A DNA stretch of 38,587 nt from Acidobacteriota bacterium. GTDB taxonomy: Bacteria; Acidobacteriota; Blastocatellia; UBA7656. The notes beneath the pieces are model-generated. The model had not been told where the DNA came from. It saw only the letters and a program-made list of their open reading frames with translations, and did no database searches. This document shows positions 31,461 through 38,587 of the stretch, piece after piece. A program made the position numbers and the translations under genes. The DNA lies in the NCBI GenBank assembly GCA_016201275.1, contig JACQDB010000022.1, positions 1 to 38,587 of the forward strand, given 5' to 3'. Numbering within the stretch: position 1 is the first letter of the stretch; every line of letters begins with the position of its first letter.

Positions 31461-34400
31461 ATGCCAAAACGTACAGACATCAAAAAGATTTTAATCGTCG
31501 GCTCAGGGCCTATCGTCATCGGCCAAGCCTGCGAATTCGATTACTCCGGCACCCAAGCCTGCAAGGCGCTCAAGAGCGAAGGCTTTGAAGTCATCTTAAT
31601 CAACTCGAATCCGGCGACGATCATGACCGACCCGGAACTTGCCGACCGCACCTACATTGAACCGTTGACGCCGGAAGCGGTGCGCGCCTGCATTGAACGC
31701 GAACGCCCAGACGCCTTGCTGCCCACCGTGGGCGGCCAGACCGCTTTGAATATCGCTGTCACACTGGCCGAAAACGGCACGCTCGAAGAATTCGGCGTTG
31801 AACTGATCGGCGCGAAACTCGACGCCATCAAAGTCGCCGAAGACCGTTTGTTGTTCAAACGCGCAATGGAAGAGATCGGCATCGCCATGCCGCGTTCCGG
31901 CTATGTCAAATCGTTGCAGGAAGCTCACGACTTAATCAGCTTCGTAGGCTTTCCGGCCATCATTCGTCCATCGTTTACCTTGGGCGGCACGGGCGGCGGC
32001 ATCGCTTACAATTCTGAAGAGTATGATGAAATCGTCACCCGCGCTTTGCAGGCTTCGCCACTGCATGAAACTTTGATCGAACAATCCATCATCGGTTGGA
32101 AAGAGTACGAACTGGAAGTGATGCGCGACCTAGCCGATAACGTCGTCATCATCTGTTCGATAGAAAACTTCGACCCGATGGGCGTACACACAGGCGATTC
32201 GATCACCGTCGCTCCGGCGCAGACCTTAACCGACCGCGAATATCAGGTGATGCGCGATGCGGCTTTGCAAATCATCCGTCGCGTAGGCGTCGAAACCGGC
32301 GGCTCGAATATTCAATTCGCGCTCAACCCTGCAAACGGCGCTATGATTGTCATCGAAATGAATCCCCGTGTGTCGCGTTCGTCGGCGCTGGCCTCGAAAG
32401 CCACAGGGTTTCCGATTGCCAAAATCGCTGCCAAACTTGCCGTCGGCTACACGCTGGATGAAATCCCCAACGACATCACGCGCAAGACGCCCGCGAGTTT
32501 CGAGCCGACCATTGATTACTGCGTAGTGAAGATTCCCAAGTGGGCGTTTGAAAAATTCCCCTCTTCCGACCCGACGCTTGGCGTGCAGATGAAATCGGTA
32601 GGCGAAGCGATGGCGATTGGCCGCACCTTCAAAGAAGCGTTTCAAAAAGGGCTGCGCTCATTGGAAGTGCGCGGCGGCTATCGTGTCCCCGACAATCTTG
32701 ATGATAGCGAATTGCGAAGAAGACTGGTCGTGCCTTCGGCGGAACGAATTTACTTTACGCTTCATGCCTTGACGGTTGGTTATTCCATCGCAGAGGTTCA
32801 CGAACTGACCAAAATAGATTTGTGGTTTCTAGACAACCTCAAAGAGATCATCGAACGCGAACACGAATTGCGAGGCCGAGCGCTTGAAACGATTTCGCAT
32901 GATGAATTGTACGCCGCCAAACAGATGGGCTTTTCGGATTTGCGCCTGGCAGCCTTGTTGACCAATTCGCAAGGCGCAGCGCTTGCCGAAACCGAGGTGC
33001 GAAAGCGGCGCATTGAACTCGGCGTGCGGCCTGTGTTCAAGCGCGTGGACACCTGCGGCGCGGAGTTTGAATCGTTCACGCCGTATCTCTATTCGACCTA
33101 TGAAGACGAAGACGAAGCGGCTGTCACCGACCGCAAAAAAATTATCATTTTAGGTTCCGGCCCGAATCGCATAGGCCAGGGTATAGAGTTCGATTATTGC
33201 TGTTGCCACGCCGCTTTTGCGCTCGATGAAGAAGGCTACGAGAGCATCATGGTCAACTGCAATCCCGAAACCGTTTCGACCGATTACGATACCTCAGACC
33301 GTTTGTATTTCGAGCCGGTAACTTTTGAAGACGTGATGGAGATTGTCGAAAAAGAAAAGCCCACGGGAGTGATTGTGCAGTTCGGCGGACAGACGCCTTT
33401 GAATCTGGCGATGAAACTTTTAGGCGCGGGCGTTCCCATCATCGGCACTTCGCCCACCTCCATAGACCTCGCCGAAGACCGCAAATTATTTGGCGCATTG
33501 CTCAACCAGTTGCAGATTCCGCAACCGCCCAACGGCACGGCTACGTCGAACGAAGAAGCGCGCAACGTCGCCGCAGAGATTGGCTATCCGGTGCTGGTGC
33601 GACCTAGTTACGTGCTAGGTGGGCGAGCTATGCAAATCGTTTATGACGACACGAGTCTTGATAATTACATGACGCACGCGGTCGCCGCGTCGCCCGAACA
33701 TCCGGTGTTGATTGATTCTTTTTTAGAGAACGCCAGCGAAATAGACGTGGACGCTTTGTGCGATGGTGAGCGCGTAGTCATCGCGGGCATTCAACAACAC
33801 ATAGAAGAAGCGGGCATACATTCGGGCGATTCGTCGTGCGTGCTGCCGCCTTATGGAATTAAAGACGAGCATCTTGATGCGATGCGGCGCTACACGCGAG
33901 AGATGGCGATGGCATTGAAGGTCGTAGGACTGGTGAACATTCAATTCGCTATTTTCAACGACAAAGTTTACGTGCTGGAAGTGAACCCGCGAGCTTCGCG
34001 CACCGTGCCTTTTGTGTCGAAGGCGACGGGCGTACCGCTCGCCAAAATAGCTGCCAAGCTGATGATCGGGCGCAAGCTTTCGGAGTTCAATTTGCCGGAG
34101 GAATTGCAGGTAGAGCGCTTTTACATCAAGACGCCGGTCTTTCCGTTCGTCAAGTTTCAAGGCGTTGATCCGATTTTAGGGCCGGAGATGCGTTCGACGG
34201 GCGAAGTGATGGGCGTAGCGGAAAATTTCGGCGGCGCATATTTGAAAGCGCAACAGGGTGCAGGAACCCGCTTGCCGCGTGAAGGCGGCGTCTTCATCAG
34301 CGTCAACGATCAAGACAAACCGTTTGCCGTAGAGTTGGCGCGAGAGTTGATCGAAATGGGTTTTCGACTGGTTGCAACTAGAGGCACGCAGCGCATTATT

Positions 34401-34691
34401 GAGAGCGCCGGACTCGAATGTGGTTTCGTTTACAAAGTCAACGAAGGTCGTCCGAACGTATCCGATATGATTAAGAGCAAGCAGATAAATTTAATCATCA
34501 ACACGCCGCTCGGTCGCGTGTCGTTTTACGATGAGCGAGCGATTCGCCGAGCGGCTATGCAATACAGTGTGCCGTGCGTGACGACGATGACAGGGGCGAC
34601 GGCGACGGTTGCGGCGATACGGGCGTTGCGCGAGGAAACGCTCACGGTGCGAAGTCTTCAGGAGTATCACGCGCAGGCGGCAGCGAAATAA
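31461..34691 (+). CDS. carB: Carbamoyl-phosphate synthase large subunit
   Basis: The 1076-aa protein is full length. It makes carbamoyl phosphate from bicarbonate, two ATP and ammonia (from the CarA subunit) for arginine and pyrimidine synthesis. Two homologous halves are visible: [19 protein letters not shown] near residue 13 and [18 protein letters not shown] near 560, each beginning an ATP-grasp module with [16 protein letters not shown] and [16 protein letters not shown], and [18 protein letters not shown] with [18 protein letters not shown]. The C-terminal MGS-like allosteric domain follows. carA is not in the window. No ribosome binding site is evident before ATG, and the palindromic element ends 38 bases upstream. 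Confidence 0.98.
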   Translation: MPKRTDIKKILIVGSGPIVIGQACEFDYSGTQACKALKSEGFEVILINSNPATIMTDPELADRTYIEPLTPEAVRACIERERPDALLPTVGGQTALNIAVTLAENGTLEEFGVELIGAKLDAIKVAEDRLLFKRAMEEIGIAMPRSGYVKSLQEAHDLISFVGFPAIIRPSFTLGGTGGGIAYNSEEYDEIVTRALQASPLHETLIEQSIIGWKEYELEVMRDLADNVVIICSIENFDPMGVHTGDSITVAPAQTLTDREYQVMRDAALQIIRRVGVETGGSNIQFALNPANGAMIVIEMNPRVSRSSALASKATGFPIAKIAAKLAVGYTLDEIPNDITRKTPASFEPTIDYCVVKIPKWAFEKFPSSDPTLGVQMKSVGEAMAIGRTFKEAFQKGLRSLEVRGGYRVPDNLDDSELRRRLVVPSAERIYFTLHALTVGYSIAEVHELTKIDLWFLDNLKEIIEREHELRGRALETISHDELYAAKQMGFSDLRLAALLTNSQGAALAETEVRKRRIELGVRPVFKRVDTCGAEFESFTPYLYSTYEDEDEAAVTDRKKIIILGSGPNRIGQGIEFDYCCCHAAFALDEEGYESIMVNCNPETVSTDYDTSDRLYFEPVTFEDVMEIVEKEKPTGVIVQFGGQTPLNLAMKLLGAGVPIIGTSPTSIDLAEDRKLFGALLNQLQIPQPPNGTATSNEEARNVAAEIGYPVLVRPSYVLGGRAMQIVYDDTSLDNYMTHAVAASPEHPVLIDSFLENASEIDVDALCDGERVVIAGIQQHIEEAGIHSGDSSCVLPPYGIKDEHLDAMRRYTREMAMALKVVGLVNIQFAIFNDKVYVLEVNPRASRTVPFVSKATGVPLAKIAAKLMIGRKLSEFNLPEELQVERFYIKTPVFPFVKFQGVDPILGPEMRSTGEVMGVAENFGGAYLKAQQGAGTRLPREGGVFISVNDQDKPFAVELARELIEMGFRLVATRGTQRIIESAGLECGFVYKVNEGRPNVSDMIKSKQINLIINTPLGRVSFYDERAIRRAAMQYSVPCVTTMTGATATVAAIRALREETLTVRSLQEYHAQAAAK

Positions 34692-34726
34692 ACATTCAGG
34701 AGCGTGGCAATTCTTTCGAGGATTTC

Positions 34727-35002
34727 ATGAATTTCAAAACCGAAGCCCAGAAAAAAGTCTATGAGAAGATGCGCGAGTATCTCTTCACGCTGTTTGGCGA
34801 AGTGAACGTCACGACCATGGCAGAGGCGCTGGCGTTTCGTCCTTCGCATCAATCTCAACAAGGTGTGCGCTATTTTTTGCGTCGCCTGAAAACGGATGGA
34901 CTGACAAAGTCAGAGGCCGAAGAATTGCAATGCTTCGGCGAATGGGAACACTTGATGCAATTGGTCAAAGCTCACGCTCATCTATATGCGAAGGGGCGAT
35001 AG
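34727..35002 (+). CDS. Chimeric ORF: duplicated ybjN 5' end fused to other sequence
   Basis: The first 35 residues (FKTEAQKKVYEKMREYLFTL, FGEVNVTTMAEAL) are the same as the N-terminus of the YbjN-like protein at 35788, encoded by a 100-base copy with two silent differences. After residue 35 the sequence is unrelated, charged and helical (RYFLRRLKTDGLTKSEAEEL, CFGEWEHLMQLVKAHAHLYA). CGAGGAT precedes ATG. The second half may be the tail of another gene captured by the rearrangement. It probably yields no working YbjN domain. Confidence 0.5.
   Translation: MNFKTEAQKKVYEKMREYLFTLFGEVNVTTMAEALAFRPSHQSQQGVRYFLRRLKTDGLTKSEAEELQCFGEWEHLMQLVKAHAHLYAKGR
34733..34832 (+). repeat. 100-bp direct repeat, left copy (ybjN 5' end)
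   Basis: This stretch is identical at 98 of 100 bases to 35794-35893. Both differences are silent third-base changes. The two copies flank the PIN toxin-antitoxin module. Confidence 0.95.
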
Positions 35003-35051
35003 TGAATCCAAAGCGCCTTCCTTCCACTTTGCGTCAGTAACGTGGTTGCTC

Positions 35052-35435
35052 TCACCACAAGCGTTTAATCGGGTATGAATCAAAGGCTGTGTCTGCGCTT
35101 ACGAGGGGAAGGTTTTCAACAATGGCTTGCGCGATAATCATCCTATCGAACGGGTCACGATGGTGAAGCGGCAGGGTAGAAACCATCGTCAAATGACTCA
35201 AACGAATTGGAAGCTTATCAATGCTATTGACTTTAAGTTGTTGCGCGATAAATTTGTTGTAAGACTGCGGCAGCATAAGTTTGCCGATGCTAACCTTGAT
35301 CGCAATCTCCCAGAGGCTTGCGATGCTGATCAGCAAATCCGCATCGCTTTCCAGCAAATCTAAAGCATCATCGCTCAGGTTCGCGCTATCAAGGATGAAC
35401 CAGAGGAAGGTGTGCGTATCAATCAAAAGCTTCAT
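35052..35435 (-). CDS. vapC: PIN-domain ribonuclease toxin (VapC-like)
   Basis: The 127-aa protein is a complete PIN domain: LLIDTHTFLWFI with Asp6, SLWEIAIK with Glu43, HHRDPFDRMIIAQA with Asp94 and Asp97, and LVSADTAFD with Asp115. These acidic residues coordinate the metal of this nuclease fold, which cleaves tRNA or rRNA. The pattern (DTHTFLW, HRDPFDR) is that of the subgroup paired with Phd-type antitoxins. Its ATG overlaps the antitoxin stop by 4 bases (ATGA). Confidence 0.92.
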   Translation of the reverse strand: MKLLIDTHTFLWFILDSANLSDDALDLLESDADLLISIASLWEIAIKVSIGKLMLPQSYNKFIAQQLKVNSIDKLPIRLSHLTMVSTLPLHHRDPFDRMIIAQAIVENLPLVSADTAFDSYPIKRLW

Positions 35436-35725
35436 TCCATGTACTCTTTGAAATCCTCTAAGGGTTCATCGAAATCATCGGAGATCGTAATTAGTCCTTT
35501 GGCGCTTCCGGCACGGCGACGTGGGCGGGGTTCATCAGAATCATCCGAAATCGTCATCAAGCCTTCGGCGCTGCCAGATTTGGGGCGCAGCCTGGCTTGC
35601 GGAATCGGCACAAGCTTAACGACCGGCTGCTCGTCTTTGGCGATTACAATCTCTACGCCGTTTAAGGCCGCTTCGATCAAATCCGGCAAATGCGCTCTAG
35701 CTTCGTCAATGTTTACTTGCTGCAT
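35432..35725 (-). CDS. Phd/YefM-type antitoxin with duplicated C-terminal segment
   Basis: Residues 1-40 are a standard Phd fold that binds DNA (VNIDEARAHLPDLIEAALNG, then EIVIAKDEQPVVKLVP). The usual toxin-wrapping segment appears twice: GSAEGLMTISDDSDEP at 51-66 and GSAKGLITISDDFDEP at 73-88, a 22-residue period. The second copy has the more typical sequence and is followed by the normal end LEDFKEYME. AGGAGGGG before ATG is very strong, as expected for an antitoxin made in excess. The extra copy may lengthen the protein enough to bind the toxin twice or change the complex ratio. Confidence 0.9.
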   Translation of the reverse strand: MQQVNIDEARAHLPDLIEAALNGVEIVIAKDEQPVVKLVPIPQARLRPKSGSAEGLMTISDDSDEPRPRRRAGSAKGLITISDDFDEPLEDFKEYME

Positions 35726-35766
35726 GATTGCCCCTCCTGGTTTTGCGTTACGTGGTTGACTGTGCG

Positions 35767-35775
35767 ATTATAGCA
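35767..35775 (-). promoter_or_regulatory. Extended -10 promoter of the toxin-antitoxin operon
   Basis: On the minus strand the sequence TGCTATAAT is a perfect extended -10 element. Transcription would begin near 35760, 35 bases before the antitoxin ATG at 35725. No good -35 is seen, and the upstream part of the promoter overlaps the start of the ybjN-like gene. Confidence 0.6.
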
Positions 35776-35787
35776 GACAATTTTACT

Positions 35788-36267
35788 ATGGTGTTCAAAA
35801 CCGAAGCCCAGAAAAAAGTCTATGAGAAGATGCGCGAGTATCTCTTCACGCTGTTTGGTGAAGTAAACGTCACGACCATGGCAGAGGCGCTGGTGTTGCA
35901 GGAAGGCTCGACGTTTGTGTATGTGCGTGCGGCGGCGATTGGCGAACGCCAGACGAGCGTGGAAATTTTTTCTTATGTCATCGTCGAAGTCGAAATCACC
36001 GATGCCTTGATGCGTTACCTGCTCACTTACAATTTGAAACTCGTGCTGGGCGGCTTCGGCTTATCCATAGACGACAACGGCAAAGGCACGGTGGTCTTGA
36101 CGCATACGATACTCGGCGATGCGCTGGATAAAGAGCAACTCTATACCTGCGTGACGGCGATTGCGCGGGTCGCCGACGACCTCGATGATAAAATCGTGCA
36201 GATGTTCGGCGGCAAAACCGCGCTCGGCAAATTGAGCGCGCCGCCGCTTGTTGAAGTGTGGGAGTAA
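35788..36267 (+). CDS. YbjN-domain protein (T3SS chaperone-like fold)
   Basis: The 159-aa protein matches the YbjN/CesT-like chaperone fold: a helix FKTEAQKKVYEKMREYLFTL, then strands VYVRAAAIGERQTSVEIFSY and a long helix TDALMRYLLTYNLKLVLGGF, and a final helix with LYTCVTAIARVADDLDDKIV. YbjN-type domains bind peptides; the role here is unknown. Its ATG has no ribosome binding site and lies next to the promoter of the toxin-antitoxin pair, consistent with the module having been inserted at the gene's 5' end. The first 35 codons are repeated at 34727. Confidence 0.8.
   Translation: MVFKTEAQKKVYEKMREYLFTLFGEVNVTTMAEALVLQEGSTFVYVRAAAIGERQTSVEIFSYVIVEVEITDALMRYLLTYNLKLVLGGFGLSIDDNGKGTVVLTHTILGDALDKEQLYTCVTAIARVADDLDDKIVQMFGGKTALGKLSAPPLVEVWE
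35794..35893 (+). repeat. 100-bp direct repeat, right copy (ybjN 5' end)
   Basis: This is the partner of 34733-34832. This copy is in frame with the complete YbjN-like gene, so it is the original or functional copy, while the left copy keeps the position next to carB. Confidence 0.95.
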
Positions 36268-36301
36268 ATCAATCGCAGGTTTTTGCTAACAGAAAAACAT
36301 C

Positions 36302-36392
36302 AACCACGAAGAACACAAAGAACACGAAGCGTTGAAGAGAAAAAAATAAAAAGCCTCTTTAGGGCTTCGTGTTCTTTGTGTTCTTCGTGGTT
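36302..36392. repeat. 29-bp perfect inverted repeat, dispersed family
   Basis: The arms at 36302-36330 and 36364-36392 are exact reverse complements over 29 bases with a 33-base A-rich loop. Each arm is made of near-repeats of GAACACAAAG/GAACACGAAG. A diverged single arm occurs at 21431-21460. The right arm ends 15 bases before the coaE start, so the hairpin forms part of its leader. Confidence 0.9.
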
Positions 36393-36407
36393 CAATCAAT
36401 TAACAAT

Positions 36408-37022
36408 ATGCTCAAAGTTGGATTAACCGGTAGCATCGCCGTAGGCAAAAGTTTTGTCGTCGCCGTCCTCAAAGAGTTGGGCTGCGCGGTTTTCGATGCC
36501 GATAAAATTGCTCATTCGGTGATGACGCCCGGTAAAACTGCCTACGAAGATATCGTGAAAGAATTCGGCGCAGAGGTGCTTGCCCAAGACCTGACGATTG
36601 ACCGCGCCAAACTCGGCGCAATTGTGTTTGCCGACGCTACTCGCCGCCAACGCCTGAACGAAATCGTTCACCCGCGAGTCATCGCCGAACAGAACCGTCT
36701 GCTTGCCGAAGTCGAAGCTGCCGAACCCAACGGCATAGCCGTGATTGATGCGGCGCTGATGATTGAATCGGGCGGCTACAAGCGATTCGATAAATTAATC
36801 GTGGTTTATTGCGAACGCGAAACGCAGATCGAACGCTTGATGCAACGCAATCAAATCAGCCGCGCAGATGCCGAGCGCCGAGTCGGGGCGCAGCTGTCAT
36901 CGGATGAAAAACGCCGCTACGCCGATTATGAAATCAACACCGAAGGCAGCTTTGCAGAGGTGCGAGAGCGCGTCCAGCGGGTTTATGAAAGCTTGCGGCA
37001 ATTGCAAATTTTACCCGCCTGA
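36408..37022 (+). CDS. coaE: Dephospho-CoA kinase
   Basis: The 204-aa enzyme phosphorylates dephospho-CoA in the last step of CoA synthesis. The P-loop is GSIAVGKS (residues 8-15), followed by the substrate loop CAVFDADKIAHSVM and GAEVLAQDLTIDRAKLGAIV, then RLNEIVHPRV and DAALMIESGGYKRFDKLIVV, all typical. The length is normal. ATG 36408 fits the family start; upstream codons (MFFVFFVVQ) come from the inverted repeat. No ribosome binding site is visible and the leader contains a 29-bp hairpin, so translation may depend on its structure. Confidence 0.94.
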   Translation: MLKVGLTGSIAVGKSFVVAVLKELGCAVFDADKIAHSVMTPGKTAYEDIVKEFGAEVLAQDLTIDRAKLGAIVFADATRRQRLNEIVHPRVIAEQNRLLAEVEAAEPNGIAVIDAALMIESGGYKRFDKLIVVYCERETQIERLMQRNQISRADAERRVGAQLSSDEKRRYADYEINTEGSFAEVRERVQRVYESLRQLQILPA

Positions 37023-38183
37023 TTAAATCGTTTCGATCAAGCGCGTCAACAACGTGGCGCGGCGCCCAATATCACTGATAAGTATATGTTCGTGTTCAGC
37101 GTGCGCGCCCTCGCCGTCAACGCCCAGGCCGTCAAGCACCGGCACGCCCAGCGCCGCGATGAAATTGCCGTCGGAGCCACCGCCTACCGAGGCTTCCTGT
37201 AAATCATAATCCATCTCGGCGGCTAAATTTTTCGCGTGAGCAAACAGATCGGCAATCGCCTGCGTGCGAACCAGTGGCGGACGATTGATGCCGCCTTTGA
37301 TTTCCAGTTGCGCGCCGTCAAGCATCGGCATCAGATTGGCCATTGCTTCTTCTATGCGTTGGCCTTCTTCGACTCTTTCAAAACGCATATCAATCGCAGC
37401 GTGAGCTTCTGCGGCGACGACATTCGATAGCGTGCCGCCGCGCACCACGCCTACGTTGATGGTTGTGCCGCGTTCGTAATCGGCGAATTGATTAATGGTC
37501 AAAATCTGCTGCGCCAGTTCATTGATGGCGTTGATGCCGCGCCGTATGTCATTGCCCGCGTGCGCCGAGCGTCCGCGCACAATCAATTCAAATTCGCCTA
37601 CGCCTTTGCGCCCGGTCTTAATTGTGCCGCCGGGTACAGGAGGCTCCAACACCAAAGCGGCTTGCGAATGTTGCGCTTCTGCTTCAATCAAGGGGCGCGA
37701 AAAATGGCTACCGGTCTCTTCATCGCAGGTCATCAAAAAGGTCACAGGGCGCTGGCTCTGGCGTCCCAATTCCTTGAGCGCCAGCAGCGCAAATGTCGCC
37801 AGCGTAACGCCCGCTTTCATATCAAAAATCCCCGGCGCATATGCCTTGTCGCCGTCAATCGTGAAAGGGCGCAAGGCCAGCGTGCCAAGCGGCCATACGG
37901 TATCGAGATGACCGACGACGAGCAATTGTTTCGCATCCGGGTTGGCGTTGTGCGGAAAACGGGCGCGCAGGGTTGCGCCGAATTTGGCGTCGCGGAACAG
38001 ATCAACCGCCGCGCCGAATTGCGTCAAGCGTTCACCGAAATTTTCAGCTATGCGAGTGGTGGCGTCGGCTTCGCCCGACCTGGATTCCTGCTCGACCAGC
38101 CAACGAATGAAAGCGAGGATTTCGGTTTGTTTTTCGGCAAAGTGCGCCAGCAGTGCGGCGCTGGAATTTTCTGCTTGTGTCAT
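37023..38183 (-). CDS. M20-family metallopeptidase
   Basis: The 386-aa protein belongs to the ArgE/DapE/CPG2 group of zinc carboxypeptidases. Metal ligands and catalytic residues are visible in VVGHLDTVWPLGT, GIFDMKAGV, TCDEETGSHFSRPLI and the dimerisation domain starting GVGEFELIVRGRSAHAG. The C-terminal ASVGGGSDGNFIAALG and AHAEHEHI complete the site. The similarity is closest to glutamate carboxypeptidase-like members, but the substrate is not certain. ATG 38183 is chosen because the domain starts there; the frame extends to 38234 but runs into the terminator. No ribosome binding site is evident. Confidence 0.9.
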   Translation of the reverse strand: MTQAENSSAALLAHFAEKQTEILAFIRWLVEQESRSGEADATTRIAENFGERLTQFGAAVDLFRDAKFGATLRARFPHNANPDAKQLLVVGHLDTVWPLGTLALRPFTIDGDKAYAPGIFDMKAGVTLATFALLALKELGRQSQRPVTFLMTCDEETGSHFSRPLIEAEAQHSQAALVLEPPVPGGTIKTGRKGVGEFELIVRGRSAHAGNDIRRGINAINELAQQILTINQFADYERGTTINVGVVRGGTLSNVVAAEAHAAIDMRFERVEEGQRIEEAMANLMPMLDGAQLEIKGGINRPPLVRTQAIADLFAHAKNLAAEMDYDLQEASVGGGSDGNFIAALGVPVLDGLGVDGEGAHAEHEHILISDIGRRATLLTRLIETI

Positions 38184-38234
38184 GAGGAAAGTTGTAACAG
38201 AGCCGCAAGCCGCCTTACAACTCCTGCCAATCAA

Positions 38235-38259
38235 AAAGGCTGACCCAGTGTCAGCCTTT
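38235..38259 (-). terminator. Rho-independent terminator
   Basis: AAAGGCTGAC and GTCAGCCTTT form a perfect 10-bp stem with a 5-base loop, and the minus-strand transcript ends in a run of five T. It would stop transcription from the gene to the right, just ahead of the M20 peptidase gene. Confidence 0.7.
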
Positions 38260-38467
38260 CAATGAAGATGTATGCAGAGTTGGTGTTGTTGATATACAAA
38301 GCCAAAGTGCAAGATCTTAACCAAGCAAACGATCAACGATTTGCGCGAAATCGTTATTACCCGACCTAAGCGCTATTTAATCAGCACTTAAAGAAAGCGT
38401 GGTTACAAATAGGTTACAAACCGCTTCAAAAAAACCTGATTTTTATGTAACTCCGTTGCGGAAAGTA

Positions 38468-38587
38468 TCACTCGCGCTTTGTCATTTGAGGCAAATGCTC
38501 TTCCAGCCAATGCTGTAGGCGCGTTTGTACCCCAGGTGAGAGCTTGAGTACCAGGTAAACGAAACTCAAGGTCTCAAAGATTTCAAA
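38468..38587 (-). CDS. C-terminal 39 residues of a gene entering from the right
   Basis: A minus-strand frame is open from the window edge to TGA 38468-38470. It reads FEIFETLSFVYLVLKLSPGV then QTRLQHWLEEHLPQMTKRE, a plausible protein end. A terminator follows about 210 bases downstream. The family cannot be judged from this piece. Bases 38260-38467 between stop and terminator contain nothing I recognise. Confidence 0.4.
   Translation of the reverse strand, partial: FEIFETLSFVYLVLKLSPGVQTRLQHWLEEHLPQMTKRE

Overview
The window is a piece of a free-living bacterial chromosome, most likely an Acidobacteriota (Blastocatellia-like) genome. This rests on gene flavour rather than a marker: delta-60 repeat protein, PQQ-type propeller, cytochrome c/copper-monooxygenase-like protein, KptA, many small zinc-ribbon membrane proteins, and dispersed hairpin repeats. 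No rRNA gene, intact tRNA gene or CRISPR array was seen.

Region 1 (about 1-10080) is visibly more A/T-rich and looks like a transferred island. Its core is a compact plus-strand operon (614-9012): a CHAT caspase-like protease, a small ORF, an 865-aa protein with a zinc-knuckle start and a degenerate P-loop-like segment, an 829-aa protein that reads as tandem SPFH/band-7-like modules, a MotA/TolQ-like channel subunit with a long coiled-coil tail (ZorA-like), and a MotB/OmpA-like partner (ZorB-like). I read this as an ion-driven, Zorya-like membrane motor joined to an SPFH-like scaffold, an NTPase-like signal protein and a CHAT protease, without ZorC, ZorD or ZorE. It is the best candidate for an undescribed conflict or antiphage system. 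A short peptide ending in NNQ is shared by the protease C-terminus and the 865-aa protein's disordered linker, and may connect the two. The operon is followed by a cut-off gene start, a decayed IS3-family element and the 5' part of a tRNA-Thr gene, so the right edge looks like an eroded island boundary.

Region 2 (10100-17400) is accessory metabolism: an NTF2-like exported protein, an AurF-like diiron oxygenase translationally coupled to a [2Fe-2S] ferredoxin, an F420/DDN-type reductase, a CurA-type NADP oxidoreductase, a MATE exporter and a dienelactone hydrolase.

Region 3 (17480-31320) holds a ParDE pair whose antitoxin is broken twice while the toxin is intact, a Tat-exported FAD oxidase, a GntR regulator, a PQQ-like propeller, a cytochrome c/copper-oxygenase-like protein, a delta-60 repeat protein, a YkgJ cysteine-cluster protein, a MobA-like nucleotidyltransferase, KptA, an orphan FtsX/MacB permease and several zinc-ribbon membrane proteins.

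Region 4 (31300-38587) is mostly housekeeping: carB, coaE, a YbjN-domain protein and an M20 peptidase. It carries clear insertions: a palindromic MITE-like element with a 15-bp target duplication before carB, and a Phd-PIN toxin-antitoxin module lying between two 98%-identical copies of the ybjN 5' end. That antitoxin has a duplicated C-terminal segment.
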